Source: Teichococcus oryzae
GTDB taxonomy: Bacteria; Pseudomonadota; Alphaproteobacteria; Acetobacterales; Acetobacteraceae
Reading direction: 5' to 3'
NCBI RefSeq assembly: GCF_008386565.1
Contig: NZ_VUKA01000001.1
Coordinates: 372,001 to 436,000 of the forward strand
DNA length: 64,000 bases
Shown: piece by piece, positions 46,594 through 55,128 of the stretch
Layout: the number at the start of each line of letters is the position of its first letter
Position numbering within the stretch: the stretch's first letter is position 1
Made by a program: the position numbers and the translations under genes
Notes under the pieces: model-generated
What the model was told of the DNA's origin: nothing
The model's database searches: none
Seen by the model: only the letters and a program-made list of their open reading frames with translations

Positions 46594-47459
46594 CGGGCTT
46601 CCATCTCCTCCCGCACCTGCCCATAGGCCAGCAGCGCGAACAGCGCCGAGCCGCCGATGACATTGCCCACCAGGAAGGGCAGCAGGAAACCGAACAGCGC
46701 CGGGCCGGCCGCGACCTCGCCCCGGTACAGCAGCAGGAACACCTCAACCGCGCCGGACACCACGTGCGGCAGCTCGAACAGCGCGATCAGATAGGCGACC
46801 AGCGCGATCACCCAGATCCGCGCCGCCTCGGCCAGGGGCAGCAGCCAGACCAGCAGCGCCATCATCCAGCCGGACAGGATGGCGCGGCCGAAGGCCTGGC
46901 CCGGCGTCAGCTCGGCCATGTGGCGCGACACCGCCAGCGCGCCTTCGGTGACAAAGGGCGGCAGCAGGTCCGGAATGGCCAGCATGCCGGCGAACAGGGC
47001 CGTGCCCAGCATGTTGGCCGCCAGCACCACGCCCCAGTTGCGCATCAGCGCGCGGAAGCCGCCGCGCGTCGGCTTTGCCAGCACCGGCAGCACGGCGGTC
47101 AGCGTCACCTCGGTGAACAATTGCTGCCGCGCCAGGATGACGATCAGGAAGCCCACCGTGTAGCCGGTGCTTTCCACCAGAGGCCGCCAGGGGACATCCG
47201 GCAGCAGGCTGTGCAACGCGCCCTCGCTGGCGATGGACAGGCCGATCGAGAGGCCTGCGGCAACGCCGGACCACCACAGGCTCAGCCCGGCCCGCGCCAG
47301 TTCCTCGGCGCCTTCCCGCCGGACCACCTCATAGATGGCCAGGGGGCGGAGATGGGCGTGCTGCTCCACCTCCTCGCGTTCTTCCGGCGTCAGCGGCCCC
47401 GAGGCATCCGGGTCGGGCACCTCGGCGGAAGCAGATTCGATGGTGGAATGGCGGCTCAT
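46590..47459 (-). CDS. Formate/nitrite transporter family membrane protein (YfdC-like)
   Basis: Integral membrane channel-like protein, 289 residues, of the FNT family's YfdC branch. An acidic cytoplasmic N-terminus (about 55 residues, DASGPLTPEEREEVEQHA) is followed by RPLAIYEVVRREGAEELARAGLSLWWSGVAAG (core IYEVVRREGAEEL) and six hydrophobic helices. FNT loop features include NWGVVLAANMLGTALFAG, ILSGWMMALLVWLLPL and LVGNVIGGSALFALL. The ion transported is not known for this branch. The start at 47459 (MSRHSTIES) sits 31 bp past the RNA-ligase-like stop. Its stop lies in the palindromic element. Confidence 0.86.
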   Translation of the reverse strand: MSRHSTIESASAEVPDPDASGPLTPEEREEVEQHAHLRPLAIYEVVRREGAEELARAGLSLWWSGVAAGLSIGLSIASEGALHSLLPDVPWRPLVESTGYTVGFLIVILARQQLFTEVTLTAVLPVLAKPTRGGFRALMRNWGVVLAANMLGTALFAGMLAIPDLLPPFVTEGALAVSRHMAELTPGQAFGRAILSGWMMALLVWLLPLAEAARIWVIALVAYLIALFELPHVVSGAVEVFLLLYRGEVAAGPALFGFLLPFLVGNVIGGSALFALLAYGQVREEMEAR

Positions 47460-47490
47460 GCTGCGGCAAGCGCGGGCCTGGCTGCGGGTT

Positions 47491-47997
47491 TCAGCCATTG
47501 AACGGAAAACGTCCCGCCGCCTCCCACGGCCCGCCGCGGTAATGCCAGAGCAGCAGCGCCTCGCCCCGCGCCTTCCAGGGCATGAAGCCGGGGGCGAGCC
47601 GGTCGAAAAGGCCCCGGGCGGCCTCGGGCGCCACCTTGTTCTGGATGGTGACATGGGGCCGGAAGCCCTGCCGGTCCTGCGGCGTCAGCCAGGCGGCCCA
47701 GGTTGCGGCCAGGCTCCGGCGCAGCGCGAGCAGCGCCGGGCTTTCGGCGTCCAGCGCGACTCCCCGGCCCAGGAAGCGCGGCTTGACGAAGCGCAGCCGC
47801 GGCGCCGGCGTGGCGGCTGCGCAAGCGGCCAGATGGGCGGAGATGGCCACGGCCGAGGCGCCAGGGAGGGCATGGAACAGTGTCAGATGCGCGGGGATCA
47901 GGTTGCGCTCGGGCGGGAAATGCGTCTGGCGCAGGGCGTCCAGCCGGGCGAAGCTTTCCTGGTCGAAACCCAGGCTCAGGATCAATGGCGCGTCCAT
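47491..47997 (-). CDS. 2'-5' RNA ligase family protein
   Basis: Two-histidine phosphoesterase of 168 residues. The two HxTx motifs are visible: HLTLFHALPG and HVTIQNKVAP. The start at MDAPLILSLGFDQ is likely. Members hydrolyse cyclic phosphodiesters of RNA or ADP-ribose derivatives; ThpR is one of them, but identity with thpR is not certain. It probably shares a transcript with the downstream FNT gene (31-bp gap). The promoter region faces lysA, which lies 200 bp away on the other strand. Confidence 0.8.
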   Translation of the reverse strand: MDAPLILSLGFDQESFARLDALRQTHFPPERNLIPAHLTLFHALPGASAVAISAHLAACAAATPAPRLRFVKPRFLGRGVALDAESPALLALRRSLAATWAAWLTPQDRQGFRPHVTIQNKVAPEAARGLFDRLAPGFMPWKARGEALLLWHYRGGPWEAAGRFPFNG

Positions 47998-48197
47998 GCC
48001 ACCGATATGGGCGGAATGCCGGCAACCGCCATTCCGCCCATGAAGCGAATTCACGGCGGTGGCCCATCCGCCCGGCTTCGGCGGGATGCCCGGCGCTGCT
48101 GCCGGGCAATGGCATGGAGCAGAAGCGGAAGCTGGCCGGCCGGGCCCTTGGGGGATTTCGGCCCGCCTGGCTGGCAGCCGCCGATGGCGGCCGCTAA

Positions 48198-49595
48198 ATG
48201 AACCCCATGGCCGCTCCGCTCCCCGCGCCCCAGGGCGCCGACAACCCCGACCCCTCCTTCGAGGATCTGATCGCCGCCCGCCCCGCCCTGCGCATGGACG
48301 CGCAGGACGGGCTGCTGATGGAGGAGGTGCCGCTGGCCCGCATCGCGCGGGAGGTGGGCACGCCGGCCTGGGTTTACTCGGCGAACACACTGCGCCGCCG
48401 CTATGGCGCCCTGCGGGACGCGCTGAAGGGGGCGGGACTCTCGGCCAGCATCCATTACGCGGCCAAGGCGAATGACAGCCAGGCGGTGCTGCGCGTCCTC
48501 GCCGCCGAGGGCGCCGGGGCCGACATCGTTTCCGCGGGCGAACTGCGCGCGACGCTGGCGGCCGGCATCCCGGCCGCCGCCACGGTGTTTTCCGGCGTCG
48601 GCAAGCAGGCGCATGAGATCGCCTTCGCGCTCGCCGAGGGCATCTTCCAGCTCAACGCCGAAAGCGCCGAGGAGATCGAGATGATCTCCGCCATCGCATC
48701 CGGAATGGGGCTGGAGGCGCCGATGTCGATCCGCGTCAACCCGGACGTGGATGCCGGCACCCATGCCAAGATCACCACGGGCCGGGCGGAAAACAAATTC
48801 GGCATCGCCTTCGACGACGCGCCGGAACTGTATGCCCGCATGGCCGCGCTGCCGGGCATCCGCCCGGTCGGCATCGCGACGCATATCGGCAGCCAGATCA
48901 CCGGTGGCGTTTCCGCCTACCGCGCCGCCTATGGCCGCCTGGCCGAGATGGTCCGCGACCTGCAGGCGCGCGGCCTGCCGGTGCGGCGGGTCGATTGCGG
49001 CGGCGGCCTCGGCATTCCTTATCGCGACGAGGTGCCGGCCCCGCCCGAGGCGCTGGCCGGCGCCATCAAGGCGACGCTGGGCGAACTCGGCCTGCCGGTG
49101 ATGCTGGAGCCGGGGCGCTGGATCGCCGGCCCGGCGGGGGTGCTGCTGGCCTCGGTGATCCTGCAGAAGCAGGGCACCCAGAAGCAGGGCACGGGCCGCC
49201 GCTTCGTGGTGCTGGATGCCGCCATGAACGACCTGGCGCGGCCGTCCATGTATGACGCCTGGCACGGCATCCTCCCGCTCTCGCCCATCGCCGCCAAGGC
49301 CGCGCTGTCGCCGGCCGATGTGGTGGGCCCGGTTTGCGAAAGCGGCGACACCTTCGCGCGGGAGCGCCCCTTGCCGATGCTGGACCCGGGAGATTTGGTC
49401 GCATTCCTGGATGCGGGTGCGTATGGTGCGGTGATGAGCAGCACCTACAACGCCCGCCCCCTGGCGGCCGAAGTGCTGGTGGACGGCAACCGCCACGCCG
49501 TCATCAGGCCCCGGCAGACGCCCGAGGATTTGCTCGCGCAGCAGCGCATCCCCGATTGGCTGATGGCGGCCGGCACCGCTCCCCTCGCGTCATGA
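48198..49595 (+). CDS. lysA: Diaminopimelate decarboxylase
   Basis: PLP enzyme of the last lysine step, converting meso-diaminopimelate to lysine. 465 residues. The PLP Lys is near residue 90 in SIHYAAKANDSQAV. The barrel contains MSIRVNPDVDAGTHAKITTGRAENKFG (core NPDVDAGTHAKITTG), GIATHIGSQIT and DCGGGLGIPY. The C-terminal domain contributes CESGDTFARER. A 15-bp tandem duplication encodes QKQGT twice. The ATGA overlap with the next gene couples them. It belongs to the argH-lptM-lysA-TIGR02302 cluster, interrupted here by three genes. Confidence 0.95.
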   Translation: MNPMAAPLPAPQGADNPDPSFEDLIAARPALRMDAQDGLLMEEVPLARIAREVGTPAWVYSANTLRRRYGALRDALKGAGLSASIHYAAKANDSQAVLRVLAAEGAGADIVSAGELRATLAAGIPAAATVFSGVGKQAHEIAFALAEGIFQLNAESAEEIEMISAIASGMGLEAPMSIRVNPDVDAGTHAKITTGRAENKFGIAFDDAPELYARMAALPGIRPVGIATHIGSQITGGVSAYRAAYGRLAEMVRDLQARGLPVRRVDCGGGLGIPYRDEVPAPPEALAGAIKATLGELGLPVMLEPGRWIAGPAGVLLASVILQKQGTQKQGTGRRFVVLDAAMNDLARPSMYDAWHGILPLSPIAAKAALSPADVVGPVCESGDTFARERPLPMLDPGDLVAFLDAGAYGAVMSSTYNARPLAAEVLVDGNRHAVIRPRQTPEDLLAQQRIPDWLMAAGTAPLAS

Positions 49596-52189
49596 GGGGA
49601 GCGCGCGATCCGCTGGCCCGTCGCCTGACGCGCGGGCGGCGGCTCGCGCGCTGGGCGCTGGGCTGGGAAGGGCTGTGGCCGCGCCTTTGGCCGTCCCTGG
49701 GCGTCGCCGGGCTGTTTGTCGGCCTGGCATGGGCCGGGCTGTTCCTGGCGGTTCCCCCCTGGCTGCACCTCGCCCTGCTGGCGCTGTTCGCCGCCGCGCT
49801 GGCGCTGGCGGTGTGGCGCCCCTTTCGGGGCTTCCGCTGGCCGGGTGACGCCGCCGCCGAACGGCGGATCGAGGCCGCCACCGGCCTGAAGCACCGCCCC
49901 ATTTCTACGCTTCGCGATCATGCCGTGTCCGAAGACCCGGCAACGCTGGCCTTGTGGCAGGCGCATCAGCGCCGCGTCCTGGCCGGGCTGACGCGGCTGC
50001 GCGTCGGCGGCCCCCGCCCCAACCTCGCGGCGCGCGACCCGCGCGCTCTGCGCGCCGGCCTGCTGGTGGCGCTGTTCGCCGCCTTTGTCGCGGCGGGGGG
50101 CGAGGCCGGGGAGCGTTTGCGCCGTGCCTTCTGGCCCGGCGGCCTCCACGCCGTCGCCGCGCTTCCCGCCCTGCGGCTGGAAGCCTGGGTGACGCCGCCT
50201 GCCTATACCGGCGCCGCGCCGGTTTTCCTGGACCTGGGCGGCGGATCGCTCACGGTACCGCAGGGCAGCCGCCTGCAACTCTCGCTGTCCGGCGGTGGCG
50301 GCGGCGTGCCGGAGTTGCAGCTGGATCAGGCCGCCACGCCCTTCCGCACGCTGGAAGCGGGTTCCTTCGCCCTGGAACAGTCGCTGGATCGCGGCGCCCG
50401 CGTGGCGCTGCGCCGGGACGGGGCGGAGCTGGCGGCCTGGATCATCAGCGTGCAGGCCGACGTACCGCCAACCGCCGCCTTCGCCGAGCCGCCCGGGCCG
50501 GCGCAGCGCGGCCTCGCCTCCCGGCTGCCCTGGCGCGCCACGGATGACTGGGGCGTGGCGGCGGCGCGCGCGGAACTTCGCCTCGCCGCGCGGCCCGGCG
50601 CCGAGCCGCTGGTGGTGGAACTGCCGGTGGGTGGGGACCCGAAGCAGCCGCGCGGCCTGGCGCAGCCGGACCTGTCCGGGCATCCCTGGGCCGGGCTGCC
50701 GGTGCGCGCCCGCATCCTGGCGCGCGACGGCGCCGGGCAGGAAGGCGGCTCGGAAACGCTGGAATTCACCCTGCCGGAGCGTCGCTTCAACCATCCGGTG
50801 GCGCAGCGCCTGGCGGCGCTGCGGAAATCGCTGTCGCTGGACCCCCTGGCCCGCGCCCCGGCGCGCCGGGAGCTGGATGCGCTTTCCGCGCATCCCGAAG
50901 CGTTCGAGCACGACCTCAACACCTTCCTGGCGCTGCGCGTCACCCGCTTCCGCCTGCAGCGGGACCGGCGGCCCGAGGCGGTGGACGAGGCGCAGGCGCT
51001 GATGTGGCAGATCGCCGTGGCGCTGGAGGAAGGCCGCACCGATCGCACGGCCCGCGCCCTGGCCGAAGCGCGCGAGGCGCTGCGCGAGGCCCTGGCCGAG
51101 GCCGAGAGCGCCCCGCCGGATGCCGATCAGCGCGCCGAGCTGGAGCGGCGCGTGCAGGAATTGCGGGAAGCGATCCAGCGCCACCTCGAAGCCCTGGCCG
51201 AGCGTCTGCGGCAGGAGAATGCCGAACCCATGGCGCCTGACGCCAGCCAGCGGCTGATGGACCAGAGGGAACTGGACCAGCGCACCCGCGAGATGGAGCA
51301 GGCGGCGCGCGAAGGCCGCACCGACCGCATGCAGCAGGAGCTGGCGGAGCTGGAACGCATGCTGGACGCATTGCAGAACGGACAGGTAGCCGCCCGCCCT
51401 GAAGGCGGGCGCAACAACAGCCGCCAGCAGCAGCAGCGCCAGCAGGGTCAGCAGCAGATGGGTGCCGTGCAGGACATGGTGCAGCGCCAGGGCCAGATGC
51501 TGGACCGGAGCCACCAGCGCGGCGAGGAGCGGGCGCAGCAGCGCCCCGGCCAGCCATCGCAGCAGCGTGGTCAGCCGCAGGAACGGCGCCAGCCGGGCCA
51601 GGCGCCGCAGCAAGGTCAACAGGGGCAACAAGGCCAGCCGCAGCAGGGAGAGGCGTCGGCGCAGGCCGATGCGCGGCAGCAGCGGGCGTTGCGCCGCGCC
51701 CTGGGCGAGTTGATGCAGCAATTCGGCGACCTGACTGGCGAGGTTCCGGACGCGCTGGGCCGCGCCGATCAGGCGATGCGCCGGGCCCAGGACGCGCTGG
51801 GGCAGGGACGGGACGCCACGGCCGACCAGCAGGAAGCAATCCGCGAGTTGCAGGAAGGCGGCCGGCAGATGGCGCAATCCATGGAACGGCAATTCGGCCA
51901 GGGCGAAGGCCAGGGTGAGGGCCAGGAGGACGGCCAGGACAGCATGGGGCAGGCGCCGGGCAACGGCCAGGACCGCGCCGGCCAGCAGGCGCAGGGCCGC
52001 GACCCGCTGGGGCGCCCGACCCGGGAAGGGCCGGGCTCCAACGACCAGGGCAGCGACACCAGGGTGCCGGAGGAAGCGGAGATGCTGCGCAGCCGCCGCA
52101 TCCAGGAGGAGCTGCGCCGCCGCGGCGCCGAGCGCGAACGTCCGCCCACCGAGCTGGACTACATCGAGCGGCTGCTGAAATCGTTTTGA
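49592..52189 (+). CDS. TIGR02302 family membrane protein (DUF4175)
   Basis: Large alphaproteobacterial protein of 865 residues, family TIGR02302. Two or three N-terminal membrane helices (LWPSLGVAGLFVGLAWAGLFLAV; LALLALFAAALALAV; AGLLVALFAAFVAAGG) are followed by a periplasmic beta-rich segment, a helical region (residues about 480-620, ALAEAREALREALAEAES), and a long Gln/Gly-rich disordered segment (about 620-800, GQQGQQGQPQQG). The C-terminus ends LDYIERLLKSF, typical of the family. The start ATG overlaps the lysA stop by 4 bp. The family's function is unknown; location beside lysA and an envelope-type topology hint at a cell-envelope role. Confidence 0.92.
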   Translation: MRGARDPLARRLTRGRRLARWALGWEGLWPRLWPSLGVAGLFVGLAWAGLFLAVPPWLHLALLALFAAALALAVWRPFRGFRWPGDAAAERRIEAATGLKHRPISTLRDHAVSEDPATLALWQAHQRRVLAGLTRLRVGGPRPNLAARDPRALRAGLLVALFAAFVAAGGEAGERLRRAFWPGGLHAVAALPALRLEAWVTPPAYTGAAPVFLDLGGGSLTVPQGSRLQLSLSGGGGGVPELQLDQAATPFRTLEAGSFALEQSLDRGARVALRRDGAELAAWIISVQADVPPTAAFAEPPGPAQRGLASRLPWRATDDWGVAAARAELRLAARPGAEPLVVELPVGGDPKQPRGLAQPDLSGHPWAGLPVRARILARDGAGQEGGSETLEFTLPERRFNHPVAQRLAALRKSLSLDPLARAPARRELDALSAHPEAFEHDLNTFLALRVTRFRLQRDRRPEAVDEAQALMWQIAVALEEGRTDRTARALAEAREALREALAEAESAPPDADQRAELERRVQELREAIQRHLEALAERLRQENAEPMAPDASQRLMDQRELDQRTREMEQAAREGRTDRMQQELAELERMLDALQNGQVAARPEGGRNNSRQQQQRQQGQQQMGAVQDMVQRQGQMLDRSHQRGEERAQQRPGQPSQQRGQPQERRQPGQAPQQGQQGQQGQPQQGEASAQADARQQRALRRALGELMQQFGDLTGEVPDALGRADQAMRRAQDALGQGRDATADQQEAIRELQEGGRQMAQSMERQFGQGEGQGEGQEDGQDSMGQAPGNGQDRAGQQAQGRDPLGRPTREGPGSNDQGSDTRVPEEAEMLRSRRIQEELRRRGAERERPPTELDYIERLLKSF

Positions 52190-52204
52190 ACGGGCGGCCC
52201 GGCT

Positions 52205-53278
52205 TCAGCTGCCGGGCCATTCCAGAACCGGCAGGCGCAGCAGGGATAGCCCCGCCGCCGTCACGGCGCGGTCCTGCAATTGCACCGGCACTTCCAGCCG
52301 TGGCGCGCCGCCCGCGGGATCGGGCCGGGCGAGAAGCGGGAGCAGGCCCCGCGCCAGTGCGGCCATGCGCGGCGCCAGCACGCCGGCCTCGGCGAGCGCG
52401 TCGGTGGCCTGGGCAGGGTTCGCGACGGCCAGCCGGCCGCTGCCCCGCGGCTGCAACGCACCATCCAGGCCGAGGCGGCCGGAAACGCTGGCCGACAGCC
52501 CACCCCAGCGAAGGGTCAGGGCCTGGAGGTCGATCTCGCCGCCCCCATCGCGCCATGCGGCCGCGCGGCTTGCCGGCGGTGGCCCGAAGCTGCCCAGGTC
52601 GGGCACGGGGCCGAGCATCGCCGCCCGCACGCCCAGGGCCGTGATGATGCGGCCCAGCGGCGCTTCCACGGGCAGGGTGAGGTCGCGCAGGTCGAGGGTC
52701 AGCGAGCGGCCTTCGATCCGTCCCGCGCCCTGGGCCACTTCCACCATCTGTGGCGCGGCGCCCAGGCGGAGCTGGCGCAGGGTGACGCGGATGGGCGCCC
52801 CGGCTTCCCGGGGGCGTAGCGGGATCGTTGCGTTCATCGTGTCCGCCGTCAGCGGCAGGCTCCGGCCCGCCGCCTGCAATCGCTGCGCCCCGATGGGCTC
52901 GGCCAGGGCGTCACGCCAAGCATCGTTCCAGGGCGTCAGGGAAAGCCGCAGCCTCAGCGCCTGGGCCTGCCAGGTGGCACCGCCCGGAAGGCCCGCCAGC
53001 GGCACCACCAGCCGCAACTCCGGCCAGGACACGTCCAGGCGCAGCGGCCAGCCTTCGCGGCGCGGGGCGGCGTGGGAGATCTGCCAGCCCTCGGCCCGCC
53101 TTGCCGCCGCCCATTGTCCCATCTCCTGTTCCACGCGGCCGGCCGCCCACCACCATAGGCCGGCATGCGCCCCGGCCAGCAGCAGCAGGATCGCCGCCAG
53201 GCCGGCCAGCAGGCGCCGGAAACGCTTCGGACGTGGGCGCCCGTTGGGCTGGCCAGGGGGTACGGAGGGATGGTTCAT
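52205..53278 (-). CDS. DUF2125 domain protein
   Basis: Envelope protein of 357 residues. A basic N-terminus leads to one membrane helix (LLAGLAAILLLLAGAHAGLWWWAAG), then a long beta-rich domain with GWQISHAAPRREGWPLRLDVSWPELRL and IPLRPREAGAPIRVTLRQLRLG. The DUF2125 family is common in alphaproteobacteria and has no defined biochemical role; some AsmA-like proteins look similar. The start at MNHPSVPPGQ fits a short cytoplasmic leader. It is convergent with the TIGR02302 gene and is followed upstream by a 300-bp spacer carrying DnaA-box-like sites. Confidence 0.85.
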   Translation of the reverse strand: MNHPSVPPGQPNGRPRPKRFRRLLAGLAAILLLLAGAHAGLWWWAAGRVEQEMGQWAAARRAEGWQISHAAPRREGWPLRLDVSWPELRLVVPLAGLPGGATWQAQALRLRLSLTPWNDAWRDALAEPIGAQRLQAAGRSLPLTADTMNATIPLRPREAGAPIRVTLRQLRLGAAPQMVEVAQGAGRIEGRSLTLDLRDLTLPVEAPLGRIITALGVRAAMLGPVPDLGSFGPPPASRAAAWRDGGGEIDLQALTLRWGGLSASVSGRLGLDGALQPRGSGRLAVANPAQATDALAEAGVLAPRMAALARGLLPLLARPDPAGGAPRLEVPVQLQDRAVTAAGLSLLRLPVLEWPGS

Positions 53279-53368
53279 GCCGGGTATATAGCGGACGGCG
53301 CCGGCCGGGAGCCATGCGGCCCGATTCGCGGCTTCTGCCACAAGGCTCCGCGAAGCTTTTCCGCAGGT

Positions 53369-53604
53369 TTATCCACAGCCCTTCGGCATTCTCCCGATGC
53401 ACAATCACAGTGTTGACAGCAAGGCTTCCGGAAGCCTGTTCCGTTTATCCCCGATTTCAGTGACTTGATTGCCACGCAAAGGACCCGGCAGCGTCGCGGC
53501 CGCGCCATCGCACCGCAAGAATCGAGGTCCGGCAGCATGTTGGGGAGCGATGCTGGCCCTGATCCCGACAACAGGGTTCGACTTATCCCACAGAATTATC
53601 CACA
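53369..53604. other. Cluster of DnaA-box-like sequences
   Basis: Two exact TTATCCACA boxes (53369-53377 and 53596-53604) and two near matches, TTATCCCCG (53445-53453) and TTATCCCAC (53583-53591), lie in a 236-bp window, all in the same orientation. It overlaps the plsC stop and the 304-bp spacer (53279-53582) before the DUF2125 gene, which otherwise contains no recognisable gene. It may be a replication-origin element or a DnaA-binding or titration site; the sequence alone does not decide. Confidence 0.5.
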
Positions 53605-54518
53605 GCCGCCGAGGGCGGCCCGCCGGCCGCGACGACAAGCCGGTCGGTTTCCGTTTCAATGGCGTCGGAAAGCGCCCGCAGCAGCTGGGTCCGGTTCTGC
53701 CCGGGCGGAAGGGGCGGCAGGATGGCCACCGTGATCGCCCCCGGCCGCTTGGCGAAGGCGCGGCGGCCCCAGCGCAGGCCGCTATCCGTGGCCACCGGCA
53801 CAACAGGCGCGCCGCTTGCCGCCGCCAGGGCGACCACGCCCGGAAGATAAGGGATGCGCGTGCCGACCGCGGTGCGGGTGCCTTCCGGGAAGATCACGAT
53901 CTGGTCGCCGGCTTTCAGCGCCGTCCCGGCCTGCCGCACCATGCGCTTCAGGGCGGAGGCCCCGCCCCGCCGGTCCACCGCCACGGCCCCGTAATGGCGC
54001 GCCATCCAGCCCCAGGCCGGGATGCGCAGCAATTCCTGCTTCAGCACGTAAACGGGTTCCGGCAGCAGGGCGAGCCAGACAATGGTGTCATAGGCGGATT
54101 GATGCTTCGCCGCGATCACCACCGGACCTTCCGGCAGGTTCTCCCGCCCGGTGACGCGAAGGGTGATGCCGCAGACCACATGCAGCAGCCACAGCATCAG
54201 CCGCGCCCAGCCCTGCACGTAGCGGCGCATCAGGCGGCGGGGAAAGGGCAGCAGCAGAATGCCGAACAGGCAGCACAGCCCCGTCAGCCCGAAGAACAGC
54301 ACGTTGAACAGCGCCGAGCGGAGCAATGTCAGCGTGCTGGGCGGGCCTAGGGGATCGCCGGGCGGGGTGCCGAGGGAATGGCCAGAGGAAGGGCCAGAGG
54401 AATCGCCGACGGGCTCGCCAGCGGAAGCGCTCTCGGGATCACCGGCGGGAATGCGGGTGGGGATGCTCGCGGAAGCGCATGCGGGAGCGCCGCCGGGACG
54501 TCCCAGGTCGGAGGTCAT
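53583..54518 (-). CDS. plsC: 1-acyl-sn-glycerol-3-phosphate acyltransferase
   Basis: Membrane acyltransferase making phosphatidic acid from lysophosphatidic acid. 311 residues, longer than usual because of an N-terminal tail. Motif HX4D is HQSAYD, and FPEGTR is motif III. A membrane helix (LFNVLFFGLTGLCCLFGILLLPF) precedes the catalytic domain. The first about 55 residues are tetrapeptides such as GDPE, GEPV, GDSS, GTPP, encoded by a 12-bp array. The start is 7 bp past the ydcF stop, in the ftsEX-ydcF-plsC operon. The stop codon TAA lies in a DnaA-box-like sequence. Confidence 0.9.
   Translation of the reverse strand: MTSDLGRPGGAPACASASIPTRIPAGDPESASAGEPVGDSSGPSSGHSLGTPPGDPLGPPSTLTLLRSALFNVLFFGLTGLCCLFGILLLPFPRRLMRRYVQGWARLMLWLLHVVCGITLRVTGRENLPEGPVVIAAKHQSAYDTIVWLALLPEPVYVLKQELLRIPAWGWMARHYGAVAVDRRGGASALKRMVRQAGTALKAGDQIVIFPEGTRTAVGTRIPYLPGVVALAAASGAPVVPVATDSGLRWGRRAFAKRPGAITVAILPPLPPGQNRTQLLRALSDAIETETDRLVVAAGGPPSAAVDNSVG
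54351..54506 (+). repeat. Thirteen-unit 12-bp tandem array at the 5' end of plsC
   Basis: From 54351 the sequence divides exactly into thirteen 12-bp units, for example GGAATGGCCAGA, GGAAGGGCCAGA, GGAATCGCCGAC, GGGCTCGCCAGC, GGAAGCGCTCTC and GGGATCACCGGC. The core is GGRA-N(2)-GCC. On the minus strand it codes for 52 residues of mostly x-x-Pro/Ser-x tetrapeptides at the PlsC N-terminus. Confidence 0.85.
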
Positions 54519-54525
54519 CCGAGGC

Positions 54526-55128
54526 TCACTCCGGTTTCAGGGCCGAAAGGCCCAGCATGGCGCCGATCAACTTCAGGTATTCCCGTACCAGCAGGCTCGG
54601 CCTGGGGCCGGCGGTTTGCACCGGATGCGGCACCAGCGCCACCCCTGGCAAGACCCGCCGCAATTCCAGAAGGGCGCGCGGCATGTGGAAGGCGGCCGTC
54701 ACCACGCGCAGGGAGCGGATGTTGTGGCGCGCCACCCAGTCGGCGATCTCGGCGCCATTGCCGCGGGTGCTGGTGGCGGCCCGGCCCAGGGTGATGCGCG
54801 GAACGAGCTCCGGCACCGTCAGGAGGTCCGAGGGAAGCCCGGCGGAGCGCGACAGCTCGTCCAGCATGGAGGATGGCCCGACGCCCGAGATGATCAGCCA
54901 CCGCGCCTGGTCCTCGGCCAGCAGCACCAGCCCGGCGCCGACGCGCTGCGGCCCGCCGGTCAGCACGGCCACGCCATCGGTCGGCCGGATCGGCTGCTCC
55001 GGTACCTGGCGCGCCTGGCCGGCGAAAAAGGCGAAGCCGGCCAGCAGCGCCAGCAGCGGCAGGGCGGGCAGCAGCCACAGACGGCTGCGGCGGCCGCGCC
55101 GGCTGCCATCGGGAAGCGGCGGGCTCAA
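54526..55128 (-). CDS. YdcF family protein (DUF218)
   Basis: Membrane-anchored protein of 200 residues with one N-terminal helix (LWLLPALPLLALLAGFAFFAG) and a DUF218/YdcF alpha-beta domain: GVAVLTGGPQRVGAGLVLL, WLIISGVG and VTAAFHMPRALLELRR. Related proteins include ElyC and SanA, linked to envelope integrity; the activity is undefined. The TTG start at 55128 overlaps the ftsX stop by 4 bp (TTGA). It is part of the ftsE-ftsX-ydcF-plsC operon. Confidence 0.88.
   Translation of the reverse strand: MSPPLPDGSRRGRRSRLWLLPALPLLALLAGFAFFAGQARQVPEQPIRPTDGVAVLTGGPQRVGAGLVLLAEDQARWLIISGVGPSSMLDELSRSAGLPSDLLTVPELVPRITLGRAATSTRGNGAEIADWVARHNIRSLRVVTAAFHMPRALLELRRVLPGVALVPHPVQTAGPRPSLLVREYLKLIGAMLGLSALKPE

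Noticed and set aside
49445-51892. A long antisense frame across lysA and the TIGR02302 gene
   Set aside because: Arg/Gln/Leu-rich composition typical of mirrored high-GC sequence. The sense genes carry conserved motifs and coupled starts.
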